Shown here: positions 16,883 through 25,700 of the stretch, piece by piece
Position numbering within the stretch: the stretch's first letter is position 1
Layout: every line of letters starts with the position of its first letter
NCBI RefSeq assembly: GCF_046536515.1
Contig: NZ_JAWDMQ010000010.1
Coordinates: forward strand, 1 to 36,391
Direction: 5' to 3'
DNA from: Caldisphaera sp046536515
Lineage (GTDB): Archaea > Thermoproteota > Thermoprotei_A > Sulfolobales > Acidilobaceae
Length of the DNA: 36,391 bases
Position numbers and translations under genes: made by a program
The notes under the pieces: generated by a model
Databases searched by the model: none
Seen by the model: only the letters and a program-made list of their open reading frames with translations
Told to the model about the DNA's origin: nothing

Positions 16883-17242
16883 ATGACGGAAAGTGTACCT
16901 GCGAAAGAGGGTATTTATGAGAGAGATAGAGTCTTATATGTAATTGGGCCCAAAGCTATAGCAAAAGTTTCATCAGCATTAGCTAGCGATACAAGGGCAA
17001 AAATATTAGCTATATTACAAAAAGGGCCTGCTGATTTAGAAGATTTGGCTAATTTAGTAAATCAAAGTAAAGCTAACGTAAGCAGTCAAATAAGGAGATT
17101 AGAAGAAGTTGATATAGTTAGGTCTAAATACTCGCCAGGCCAAAGAGGTATAAAAAAAATAGTTGAGCTAATGGTAAATAAAATGGTTATGGTAATAGTA
17201 CCAGATAAGTTGCAAGACACTCAAGAAAAGAGTTTAATTTAA
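16883..17242 (+). CDS. ArsR-like winged-helix transcriptional regulator
   Basis: 119 residues. A short N-terminal arm (MTESVPAKEGIYERDRVLYV) precedes a winged helix at about 28-85: SSALASDTRAKILAILQKGP, DLEDLANLVNQSKANVSSQI (recognition helix) and RRLEEVDIVRS. A wing, SPGQRGIKKIVEL, follows, then a hydrophobic C-terminal strand. No metal-binding cysteine pair is present, so it is not a classical arsenic or cadmium sensor. ATG start behind GAGAGTGA. It has no cotranscribed neighbour, so its targets cannot be read from an operon; the sulfur cluster 0.9 kb downstream is a candidate. Confidence 0.88.
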   Translation: MTESVPAKEGIYERDRVLYVIGPKAIAKVSSALASDTRAKILAILQKGPADLEDLANLVNQSKANVSSQIRRLEEVDIVRSKYSPGQRGIKKIVELMVNKMVMVIVPDKLQDTQEKSLI

Positions 17243-17470
17243 TGTAGATTTTAATATAAATATAGAAACATAAATAGTTGTTTTTGTTTTAATATTGTAT
17301 ATTTAAAATTAAAATTCATTATAATTATTAAAGGCTTTTATCGAGACTATCATTTTTTGATTAATAAATATATTATTTAAAAAGTTATATTTCTGGTAAT
17401 TTACAAGTTTCATTATTAAAGTTGCATTATTGAAGGTTATTTTATATCTATCTTTATATAAATAGATAAC

Positions 17471-17917
17471 TTACTCGTATACAACACTAATTCCTATTAA
17501 TGCTAACCACTGTGTTATTATAGGAACGGCCACATCCATATTAGTATAACCGTTTTTTTCTAAAATTTTATTCAATTGCTCCAGAGTTATTTTATTTCTT
17601 TTAACTTCAGCTATTATATCTTTAAATGGCTCTATATTTTTATTTATTTTTTTTAAAATTATTCTTAAGTCTTTATTTTCTATATCTTCCATTTTCCTTC
17701 CTATTTCAGTTAAAACCAAGTCTCCATTTTCTTGCTTTATTAAGCCTAACATTTCAGCTGCTTTAATTACATGAGGCAATATATCTAAATCTACATCAAG
17801 CATCTCGTCCAATCTAGACGAATCTACCCTACCGCCTATTGAATTTATATATTTTACAAGACCTATTACTTGATCGACATAAACAAGCGGAAATTGCTCC
17901 ATAACTCTATTCAACAC
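17471..17917 (-). CDS. stand-alone AAA-associated C-terminal domain protein
   Basis: 148 residues matching the C-terminal domain usually fused to NitT/TauT-type ABC transporter ATPases (AAA_assoc_C, as I recall PF09821). The characteristic opening EQFPLVYVDQVIGLVKYI is followed by a winged-helix-like region (SSRLDEMLDVDLDILPHVIK, AAEMLGLIKQENGDLVLTEI) and a tail helix pair ending ITQWLALIGISVVYE. No ATPase or permease gene is adjacent, so it may act as a free regulator. Start ambiguous: GTG 17917, or the internal ATG five codons on. A TATA-like AAATTTAAA about 30 bases upstream would fit a leaderless GTG. It is divergent from the sulfur operon across 177 bases. Confidence 0.78.
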   Translation of the reverse strand: MLNRVMEQFPLVYVDQVIGLVKYINSIGGRVDSSRLDEMLDVDLDILPHVIKAAEMLGLIKQENGDLVLTEIGRKMEDIENKDLRIILKKINKNIEPFKDIIAEVKRNKITLEQLNKILEKNGYTNMDVAVPIITQWLALIGISVVYE

Positions 17918-17941
17918 CTAATATAAGCTTTGTTTTCTAGG

Positions 17942-17977
17942 GAATTTAAATTTATATTATTGAATTTAAATTTATAT
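17942..17977. repeat. 16-base direct repeat with 20-base period in a divergent promoter
   Basis: GAATTTAAATTTATAT occurs exactly at 17942-17957 and again at 17962-17977. It lies between the AAA-associated-domain gene (-) and the dsrE-like gene (+). The period of 20 is close to two helical turns, so a protein bound to both copies would sit on the same face. Each copy also contains a TATA-like TTTAAATTTA, so the repeat could instead be two promoter boxes. Confidence 0.6.
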
Positions 17978-18043
17978 CAATTTAGTTCTACATAGAGACC
18001 AGTATATAAGTTATACTATTTTTAATGTATAGACAATATATAT

Positions 18044-18056
18044 GTTAAAATATAAG
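18044..18056 (+). promoter_or_regulatory. TATA-box region of the sulfur operon
   Basis: TTAAAATATAAG lies about 40-50 bases before the dsrE-like ATG. Initiation about 25 bases downstream would give a short leader containing GAGAGGTG. Confidence 0.4.
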
Positions 18057-18094
18057 ATTCTCTACAAAGTAAATATTAAAGTGAGAGGTGTGAT

Positions 18095-18499
18095 ATGTTG
18101 TCTAGGCTATCTATTATACTTTATTCGGGTACGGATGATAAGTTAATTCCTGTAGGAGTTATAGCTCAAGGAGCTGCTGCATTGGGTATGGACGTGCAAA
18201 TTTTTGTAACTGGTTGGGCGTTAACTAAGTTCACTAAAAAGCAATCAAATCCTGTATGGCCAAAGGAATTCGAAAATATGGTACCGATGCTTATGGAAGG
18301 TATGAAGAAAAACAATGCACCTTCATGGGTAGAAATGGTAAAGGAAGCTAAATCTATGGGAGCGAAGGTTTATGCCTGCAGCTTAATGGCATCTGTTATG
18401 GGATTAAAGAAAGAAGATTTTAATGAATTAATTGATGATGTTGTTGGTGTTGCAACATTTTTGCAACAAGCTGAAGGCGGTCAAACGTTATTTATTTAA
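18095..18499 (+). CDS. DsrE-family sulfur carrier protein
   Basis: 134 residues with the DsrE/DsrF fold: strand LSIILYSGTDDKLIPVGVIA (5-24), AAALGMDVQIFVTGWALTKF (27-46), and the conserved cysteine C95 in AKVYACSLMASVMG. It ends in a hydrophobic GVATFLQQAEGGQTLFI. Members with this conserved cysteine carry persulfide sulfur in dissimilatory sulfur metabolism, and DsrE3-type proteins trade sulfur with TusA. The tusA gene starts 11 bases after this stop, which supports that role. ATG start behind GAGGTGTG. It is the first gene of the sulfur cluster. Calling it DsrE3A specifically would need a phylogeny. Confidence 0.9.
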   Translation: MLSRLSIILYSGTDDKLIPVGVIAQGAAALGMDVQIFVTGWALTKFTKKQSNPVWPKEFENMVPMLMEGMKKNNAPSWVEMVKEAKSMGAKVYACSLMASVMGLKKEDFNELIDDVVGVATFLQQAEGGQTLFI

Positions 18500-18509
18500 G
18501 GTGAAAAAT

Positions 18510-18752
18510 ATGAGCACAGCAGCTAAGAAAGTTGTTGATGCAAGAGGCTTATCATGCCCTGGGCCTATCACAAACTTGACTAAAGCATATAGAGACGCTA
18601 AAAATGGAGACGTATTGGAAATTTGGGCTACAGATCCAGGTTTTAAGAGCGATATAAAAGCATGGATAGAGAGAACTAAAAATGAATTGGTCGATTTAAG
18701 AGAGGAAAAAGATAAAATTGTAGCTATTGTTAAAATTACAGCTAAAAAATAA
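18510..18752 (+). CDS. tusA: TusA-family sulfurtransferase
   Basis: 80 residues from the ATG at 18510, which follows AAGGTGAAAA; the frame runs further upstream inside dsrE but that part is not TusA-like. The signature ARGLSCPGPITNL carries the CPxP motif with the persulfide cysteine C16, and GDVLEIWATDPGFKSDIKAW is the second conserved block. TusA proteins relay sulfur as a cysteine persulfide. Here the partner is most likely the adjacent DsrE-like protein, with sulfane sulfur supplied by the downstream SQR-like enzymes. The protein is complete and of typical length. Confidence 0.95.
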   Translation: MSTAAKKVVDARGLSCPGPITNLTKAYRDAKNGDVLEIWATDPGFKSDIKAWIERTKNELVDLREEKDKIVAIVKITAKK

Positions 18753-18778
18753 TTAAAAAATAATTAAGTGTGATTTCT

Positions 18779-19966
18779 ATGGCAGAAAAAAAGAAATTTT
18801 TGATTGTGGGAGGAGGTGCAGGAGGGGCAATTCTTGCTAATTCTCTTATTAAGGATTTTAATGTTACTATAGTTAATGATACTCCAAATCATTATTATTG
18901 GCCCCAGTTATTGCAAATTGCATTTAGAAATGATTATTCAAACCTATACAGACCTTTAAGTTCCCTATTAGCTAAAGGAGTAAATTTAATTGTAGACAAA
19001 GTTAAAAAGATTGATTTACAAGAAAGAACAGTTACTTTGAGCAATAATAAATTAATGAATTATGACTATATAGCAATAGCTCCAGGAGTTACAATAGAAC
19101 ACAAGGGTATAGAAGGAAATGACAAGCTTGTGGAGCAATATGGAGACTTCCATTCTACTCCTCAAAATGCATCTAAGGTTTTCAATGTTGTTACTAATAT
19201 GAAAAAAGGAACATTCTTAATAGCTGTTGGAGATCCTTATCATAGATGTCCACCATCACCTTATGAAGGTATTTTGCTTGCTGATGAAGTATTTAGACTA
19301 AGAGGGGTTAGAAACGATATAAATATGGTATTGGCTGTACCATATCCTAGAGCATACCCTGCAGAAACATTTAATGAGGTTTTGGAGCCAATTTTAAAAG
19401 AAAGGGGTATTAATGTAATGACATTCTTCACTGCAGATAAAATTGATATAGAAAATAAAAAGATAACATCTCTAGAGGGAGAAGAATTGAGCTATGATGC
19501 AGCAATTGTAATTCCAGTTCATAAAGGACCAAAAATTGAAATTAAGCCAGAAGATGCTATTAATCAGGATGGTTTTATAAATGCTGACAAGTTTACTAAT
19601 CAAATATTGAAATATGACGATGCCTTTGCAATAGGAGATGCATCCACTTCAGCCAATGCAAAGACAGGGGTTACAGCTCATTTGCAGGCAAAAGTTGTTT
19701 CTAAGAGAGTTTTAGGATTTGATGCAAGAAATACCGGAAGAACTAATTGTCCAACTGAATTAGGATTTGAGGAGGGGACTTTTGTTATTAGTGATTATAA
19801 TCACCCTGCAGCAAAGGTGCCAGCTAACGCAATTAACTTCATAATGAAGAGGCTGTTTGCTGATGCGTATTGGGACATAATAAGGCATCCTGAATTTTGG
19901 GACCCAATTTTTGATGTTTATTTTGAGAATACGCAACCAGAAGTTTTGTGGAAATTATTCAGGTGA
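18779..19966 (+). CDS. sqr: sulfide:quinone oxidoreductase-like flavoprotein 1
   Basis: 395 residues from the ATG at 18779 (a GTG at 18770 is in frame). FAD-binding GGGAGG is at 11-16, the middle strand motif YIAIAPGV near 97-104, and the second FAD motif AIGDAS near 285-290. Cysteines C157 (in YHRCPPSPYEG) and C324 (in NCPTELGF) occupy the places of the two redox cysteines of SQR, which oxidise sulfide to polysulfide and pass electrons to the quinone pool. The amphipathic, Trp-rich C-terminus (FWDPIFDVYFENTQPEVLWK) suits monotopic membrane binding. An additional third cysteine, found in some archaeal SQRs, is not seen. It lies between tusA and a DUF1641 gene. A related NADH dehydrogenase activity cannot be ruled out. 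Confidence 0.85.
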   Translation: MAEKKKFLIVGGGAGGAILANSLIKDFNVTIVNDTPNHYYWPQLLQIAFRNDYSNLYRPLSSLLAKGVNLIVDKVKKIDLQERTVTLSNNKLMNYDYIAIAPGVTIEHKGIEGNDKLVEQYGDFHSTPQNASKVFNVVTNMKKGTFLIAVGDPYHRCPPSPYEGILLADEVFRLRGVRNDINMVLAVPYPRAYPAETFNEVLEPILKERGINVMTFFTADKIDIENKKITSLEGEELSYDAAIVIPVHKGPKIEIKPEDAINQDGFINADKFTNQILKYDDAFAIGDASTSANAKTGVTAHLQAKVVSKRVLGFDARNTGRTNCPTELGFEEGTFVISDYNHPAAKVPANAINFIMKRLFADAYWDIIRHPEFWDPIFDVYFENTQPEVLWKLFR

Positions 19967-19972
19967 AATAGT

Positions 19973-20383
19973 ATGGAAGAAATAAATGAGGCTGAACTGC
20001 AATCTGAAAGCCTTGAAAGGCTTCTCCACTTAGTTGAGATGGTAAATAATATTTTAAAAGATGAGGAACTTTTAAAGGCTATATCTAAATTAGTGGTAAG
20101 TGAGGAAACTTTTTTAGTTGTAGATAGATTGCCTCAAATAATTAAATTAATAGAGCAGTTAACAAGACAAGAAAACCTTGAAAAAATTGAGTTAATATTG
20201 AATTTATTGCAATCCTTAGACAAACAAATGCTTGAGAAATTAGGTAATGCATTTAAAGCTATGAAAATAGAAGAAAAAGCTAAGCCCATGTCTATATCTA
20301 AGATAATTGTAACCCTTTCAGAACCAGAGGTTTCTAAAGGTTTAAATGTTGTGCTGAATTTATTAAAGGCTTTAGGTTCATAA
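19973..20383 (+). CDS. DUF1641 family protein 1
   Basis: 136 residues, helical and acidic. It shows the DUF1641 pattern: a Leu-rich helical start (LERLLHLVEMVNNIL), then LGNAFKAMKIEEKAKPMSIS and the C-terminal hallmark LSEPEVSKGLNVVLNLLKALG. DUF1641 proteins are small and uncharacterised, and typically sit next to SQR-like flavoproteins or formate dehydrogenase-type genes. The ATG is six bases after the SQR stop, so the two are cotranscribed. It has no cysteine, unlike its paralogue at 21681. A role as membrane or complex partner of the flavoprotein is inference from this pairing. Confidence 0.85.
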   Translation: MEEINEAELQSESLERLLHLVEMVNNILKDEELLKAISKLVVSEETFLVVDRLPQIIKLIEQLTRQENLEKIELILNLLQSLDKQMLEKLGNAFKAMKIEEKAKPMSISKIIVTLSEPEVSKGLNVVLNLLKALGS

Positions 20384-20442
20384 GTTAAAATAATATTTAT
20401 TTTTTATTTGCTTTTAACGTTTAATATTTTTCATTAGTAAGG

Positions 20443-20453
20443 CTTTTTAAAGA
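20443..20453 (+). promoter_or_regulatory. TATA-box region of the second SQR gene
   Basis: GCTTTTTAAAG lies about 36-46 bases before the TTG start at 20489, in the only sizeable gap (about 105 bases) of the sulfur cluster. It suggests that the second SQR-DUF1641 pair can be transcribed independently. Confidence 0.4.
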
Positions 20454-20488
20454 GATATATTAACAAATTATAAGGAAAGGTGGTTAGT

Positions 20489-21670
20489 TTGACAAAAAAG
20501 ATTGTTATAGCAGGTGGCGGTGTTGGAGGTTATGTTTCAGCAAAAAGGCTAACAGAACAAATTAAAAAGAAAAATATAGATGCAGAAGTTTTAGTGGTAA
20601 ACAAGGATGCCTTCCATTATATGCCTCCTCTTTTCTTTGATGTTGCTTTTAATTATGGAGAACCTGAAGACACGAGAGCTCCGTTAGTAAACATGGAAAA
20701 ATATGGCATAAAAACGGCAGTAGACGAAATCCAAAAAATTGATGCAGCAAATAGAACAGTAATTGGAGCTAAGGGAAAATATCAATACGATTATCTAATT
20801 GTATCTCTTGGCGTAGATTATGGATGGAATGCCTATCCTGGGCTGGATAAAGATGGGGTTCACAACTTTACTTTAGAAGGAGCTTTGGAAATGAAGAAAG
20901 CGCTAAGTCAGGTTAAGGACAATTCAAATATTGTACTTTTGGTTCCTGAGTTCCCTTATAGGTGTGGAATTTATCCATATGAAGCTTCTCCTATGCTATC
21001 ACTTTATATGAAGCAAAGAGGGAAAAAAGTAAAAGTTACTTTACTTGATCCGATTCCGGCTCCCATAATGCCTATGCCGAACGGAGGATTAGGGCCTGAA
21101 ATATCGAGATTTTTGAAAGAGACTCTTGATGAGCACGGTGTAGAATATGTACCTAACGCAAAGTTGAGGGAAGTAGATGTTCAAAAGAAAACCGTTGTAA
21201 CAAGTGCAGGAGAATTTAAATACGATTTATTAGTTAAAGTACCACCAGCTAGGCTACCAAAGGCTTTAGAAAACAGTGAAGGTTTTGTATTTAAGCAGGA
21301 CCCAAGATGGTCACCAGCAATGCCCAGAACTATGAGAAACCCACAATATGATGATGTTTACATGGCAGGGGAACACAGTTTACCAACGATAGGTATTGGA
21401 TTAGCAGGTGTATTTGTTGAATCTATGGCAATAACCGCATCAGGAAATATAATTGCAGACTTAACTGGATTTGCCCCAGCACAGCCTTATAGCCCAGTTA
21501 CGTGTGTTGGATATGCCGGAGAAAGGGGATGGATGGGTACTTGTGAAGTCCCATTTGATGAACAAAAAGGCATGTATGTACCAAAATGTTACTTTGTTGG
21601 CAAATACACTGTTGGAAGGCTGTTAAAACAAGGATTTTATGGAGGTTGGATTGATTCTTTAAAATTCTGA
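20489..21670 (+). CDS. sulfide:quinone oxidoreductase-like flavoprotein 2
   Basis: 393 residues from TTG 20489, chosen because AAGGAAAGGTGG lies just before it; GTG 20480 is in frame. FAD motif GGGVGG at 9-14, YLIVSLGVDYGW near 103-113, and MAGEHS near 292-297 where the second FAD motif belongs. C159 (YRCGIYPYEASP) matches the first SQR redox cysteine. C339, C352 and C367 lie in a C-terminal half that ends YFVGKYTVGRLLKQGFYGGW, a likely membrane-facing segment. It is clearly diverged from flavoprotein 1 and may be a different SQR type or a flavocytochrome-like sulfide dehydrogenase subunit. The DUF1641 gene that follows repeats the neighbourhood of flavoprotein 1. Confidence 0.83.
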   Translation: MTKKIVIAGGGVGGYVSAKRLTEQIKKKNIDAEVLVVNKDAFHYMPPLFFDVAFNYGEPEDTRAPLVNMEKYGIKTAVDEIQKIDAANRTVIGAKGKYQYDYLIVSLGVDYGWNAYPGLDKDGVHNFTLEGALEMKKALSQVKDNSNIVLLVPEFPYRCGIYPYEASPMLSLYMKQRGKKVKVTLLDPIPAPIMPMPNGGLGPEISRFLKETLDEHGVEYVPNAKLREVDVQKKTVVTSAGEFKYDLLVKVPPARLPKALENSEGFVFKQDPRWSPAMPRTMRNPQYDDVYMAGEHSLPTIGIGLAGVFVESMAITASGNIIADLTGFAPAQPYSPVTCVGYAGERGWMGTCEVPFDEQKGMYVPKCYFVGKYTVGRLLKQGFYGGWIDSLKF

Positions 21671-21680
21671 GGTGAGAAAA

Positions 21681-22121
21681 ATGGCAGAAGGAAATTTAGA
21701 GGAAGTTTCACCTGAAGTTCAAGCTCAGACATTAGGAGAGCTTTTAAATTCAATAGCAGCTCTTAAAAAGAGTGGTTTATTAGGTTTATTAAATTACTTA
21801 GCAGAAAAATCTGACGACACTTTCTTGACAGTAGCTGATGATCCAGTATTAATGAGGCTAGCTGGTTTGCTTGCAACACTTGGTAGAGGAGTAGAAAAAG
21901 TTGATGGAATTCAATATGCAAAAGCGAAAATGGCTGTTGAAGATTTAACAAGTTGTGCTTTCAACGCATTGGGAAACGTAGATGTTAGTAAGCCTAGAAA
22001 GCTAGGTTTGATGGGATTGATGAGAGCCCTAGGAGATCCTGACGTATCCCAAGGATTAGGAATATTGTTGGATATAGCAAAAGGACTTGGGGCTTGTGCA
22101 AGATCCAAGAAATCTCAATAA
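21681..22121 (+). CDS. DUF1641 family protein 2
   Basis: 146 residues from ATG 21681 behind GAGGTGAG; a GTG at 21672 is in frame but overlaps that Shine-Dalgarno. It shows the same plan as the first DUF1641 protein: AALKKSGLLGLLNYLAEKSD, then DDPVLMRLAGLLATLGRGVE, and the hallmark RALGDPDVSQGLGILLDIAK. It differs by carrying two cysteines (LTSCAFNAL and LGACARSK). It is cotranscribed with SQR-like protein 2. Two SQR-DUF1641 pairs side by side suggest duplication of the pair as a unit, followed by divergence. No catalytic motif is visible. Confidence 0.86.
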   Translation: MAEGNLEEVSPEVQAQTLGELLNSIAALKKSGLLGLLNYLAEKSDDTFLTVADDPVLMRLAGLLATLGRGVEKVDGIQYAKAKMAVEDLTSCAFNALGNVDVSKPRKLGLMGLMRALGDPDVSQGLGILLDIAKGLGACARSKKSQ

Positions 22122-22231
22122 AATTATAAAATTTTAAGCTCTCTTATTTTTATTAGGGATATTTAACCATATCTTCTGGACAAACTAACAGTAGTGTTTT
22201 TAATCCTAAATAAAATAGCAATATATGCGGA

Positions 22232-22343
<112 letters not shown>

Positions 22344-22365
22344 AATAAAGGGCTCCATAAACCCA

Positions 22366-22378
22366 TCATTTTTAAGAT
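22366..22378 (+). promoter_or_regulatory. TATA-box region of the RNA polymerase operon
   Basis: ATCATTTTTAAGA lies about 60-75 bases before the rpoH start, downstream of tRNA-Lys. It is the best TATA-like match in this spacer, and initiation about 25 bases later would leave a leader of about 40 bases with GAGAGGTGG. Confidence 0.4.
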
Positions 22379-22440
22379 AATAATACTAATAAGCTCGGAT
22401 CTTAACTTTACTTTTTGCAGTAGAGAGGTGGCATAGAAGT

Positions 22441-22695
22441 TTGCCTTCGAAAATGAAAGAAGAAGAGAAAATATTGGGTCATTATCTTGTTCCAAAGCAT
22501 AGAATATTATCATTAGAAGAATCGATAGAAGTATTGAAAACATTAGGAGTTAAGCCTTGGCAATTACCGCGCATTAGTATTAACGACCCGGTTGTAAGGA
22601 TTTTGAATGGGAAGCCTGGAGATATAATAGAGATTGAAAGAGATTCTCCAACAGCTGGTAAGTATAAGGCATATAGGGTTGTTGTATCTTATTAA
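22441..22695 (+). CDS. rpoH: RNA polymerase subunit H (Rpb5-like)
   Basis: 84 residues, TTG start. The archaeal RpoH corresponds to the C-terminal domain of eukaryotic Rpb5: HYLVPKHRILSLEESIEVLK, VKPWQLPRISINDPVVR and the end AGKYKAYRVVVSY. It helps form the lower jaw of the polymerase around downstream DNA. GAGAGGTGG lies upstream, a little distant from the TTG. It is the first gene of the polymerase operon; rpoB starts 14 bases after its stop. Complete. Confidence 0.96.
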   Translation: MPSKMKEEEKILGHYLVPKHRILSLEESIEVLKTLGVKPWQLPRISINDPVVRILNGKPGDIIEIERDSPTAGKYKAYRVVVSY

Positions 22696-22709
22696 AGGGG
22701 TGCCCTTTT

Positions 22710-25700
22710 TTGTCTATTGAAGAATCAAAATTAGATAATGATGATTTATGGTCTTTATTTAAACAATATATACATGAAAATGGGTTATCTAGACAACATT
22801 TGGATTCTTTTAATTCTTTTGTTAAAGAAAGGCTACAGAAGATAATTGATTCTTATGGAGAAATTAGGCCAACATATAAACAAATCAAGAAAAATGAAAT
22901 GGAGGAAGAAGGACCTGATATAAAGATTGTATTAGGAAGGATAAAAATAGCTTCACCTCAAGTTAAAGAGGCTGAAGGCAATTTCCGTCAAATAACTCCA
23001 TCTGAAGCAAGAATTAGGAATCTAACTTACTCATCACCATTATACTTAGAAATGGCCCTTATTGAAAATGGAAATGAGGTTGAAAGGGAAGAATTAAAAA
23101 TAGCAGACTTTCCAGTAATGGTTAAATCTGTTATAGACCCTATTTCTCAATTGAAGGAAAACGAGCTAATAGATATAGGAGAAGACCCTTATGATCCAGG
23201 AGGGTATTTTATTATAAATGGAAGTGAAAGAGTAATAGTTGCTCAAGAAGATCTAGCAGTAAACAGGATAATAGTAGGCTTATCAACTGCCAATACTGCA
23301 AGAATAACTCATACAGCTAAGGTTGTTTCTACAGTTTTGGGTTTAAGGAGGCAAGTAATAGTTGATAGGATGAACGATGGTACTTTAGAGTTAAGCATGA
23401 GCAGGCTAGGATATAGAATACCATTTGTTGTAATGATGAAAGCATTAGGTTTAGATAAAGATTCAGAAATAGCTGCCGCTGTTTCTTTCGATTCTGATAT
23501 ACAAAGGGAATTGCTGCCTAGTTTTGAAAAAGTGGCATTTACAATAAAGTCAACAGAGGATGCCTTAGAATATATAGGAAATAGATTAGCCCCAGGGCAA
23601 CCAAGGGAAATAAGAATATCTAGGGCTGAAGATTTCATTGATAATCAATTCTTACCCCACTTAGGAAATAAACCAGAGGATAGGAAAAAGAAGGCGTATT
23701 TCATAGGAGAAATGGCAAATAGAGTCTTGCAATTATATCTTAATAAGAGAGGAGAGGATGACAAAGATCATTATTCTAACAAGAGGTTAAGATTGGCCGG
23801 AGACCTTATTGCTGAAATATTTAGGGATGCATTTCAGCAATTCGTTAATATCATTTCATCGCAGTTAGAAGAGTACATAAGCCAACGCAAGAAGCTAAGG
23901 CTTAGGTTTCTTGTTAGATCGGATATTATCACAGAAAGGGTTAGAGCAGCGCTAGCAACAGGAAATTGGACGCAAAACAGGACAGGCGTTAGTCAGGCTT
24001 TAGATAGGACTAATTGGATAAGCCTTTTGAGCCATTTAAGAAGGGTTATATCGCCATTAAGTAGGGGTCAAACGCATTTTGAAGCGAGAGATTTACATGG
24101 CACCCATTGGGGTAGATTATGTCCGTTTGAGACTCCTGAAGGAATTAATTGTGGACTAGTTAAGAATCTGGCATTAATGACATATATATCTGTAGGCGTA
24201 GAAGAGCAAGACGTTGAAAGAATTTTGAGGAACCAAGGAGTAATATTAATGGATGATATAATAAAAAGCTCATCAGAAAATGATAGCAATATAATATCTA
24301 TTGTAAACAACGGAGCTAAAGTATTTTTAAACGGTAGTCCTATAGGTTATGTTGAAAATGGTGAAGAATTAGTTAAAAAATTAAGGGAAATGAGAAGGAA
24401 AGGAGGACTTAGCTTTGAAGTAGGAATTGCATTAATAAAAGGTGAAAATTCTAATGAAGTTTATATAAATACTGATGAGGGTAGATTGTTAAGACCGTTA
24501 ATAATTGTAGAAAACGGTAAACCAAAATTAACTAAGGAAATAATATCTAAAGTTAATAATGGGGAATTGAAGTTCTGGGATCTTGTTAGAATGGGCGTAG
24601 TAGAGTTAATTGATCCTGATGAAGAAGAAAATGCTTATATAGCTGAAAGGGTTGAAGATGTAAACAATGATACAACTCATTTAGAATTATGGGTTACAGG
24701 TATATTTGGAGTAGCAGCATCAACAATTCCATTTATGGAACACAATCAAAGTCCTAGAAACACTTATCAGTCTGCTATGGCTAAGCAAGCATTGGGTTTG
24801 TATGCGTTAAATTATAATTTAAGAATGGATAGTCATGCCTATTTACTTCATTACCCGCAAAAGCCTATTGTTCAAACAAGACATTTAGAAGAAATGGGAT
24901 ATAATCAAAGACCGTCAGGGCAAAATTTTGTTGTAGCTTTTATGTCTTTTACAGGTTATAATATAGAGGACGCAATAATATTTAATAAGACGAGCATTGA
25001 TATGGGTTTAGGTAGGGCTCATTTCTTCAGAGTTTATCCTGCAACTGAAAATGATTATCCGGGAGGTTTAAGCGATAGAATAACTGTTCCATCACCAAAA
25101 TTATATGATCACAAAGGAGACCAATATTACATTAAGCTAGGACCAGACGGTATTGTCGAGCCAGAGGCAGAAGTTATAGGAGGAGATGTTTTAGTTGGTA
25201 GAGAAAGCCCTCCGAGGTTTATAGGTGAAGAAAGGGTAATTGGGCCTGGAGTCCTTTCAAAAAGAGACACAAGCGTTCAGCTTAGATATGGTGAAAACGG
25301 AATTGTTGATACTGTTATGATAACGCAAACATCTGAAAGAAATAAATTAGTTAAAGTAAAGGTAAGAGATTTAAGAATACCTGAATTAGGCGATAAATTT
25401 GCAAGTAGACATGGCCAAAAAGGAGTAGTTGGTATGCTCTTCCCGAGATACGATATGCCTTATACAGAAGATGGAATAACCCCTGATATTATTGTTAATC
25501 CTCACGGAATACCATCAAGGATGACTGTAGGTCAACTATTAGAAATAGTTTCTGCTAAAGCCGGTGCCTTGTTGGGTAAGTTTGTTGATGGCACACCATT
25601 TTACAAAGAAGATACAAATAACTTGCAATTTGTTTTAGTTAAAAAAGGATTTGATCCTAGTGGAAAAGAAGTAATGTACGATGGAAGAACTGGAAGGATT

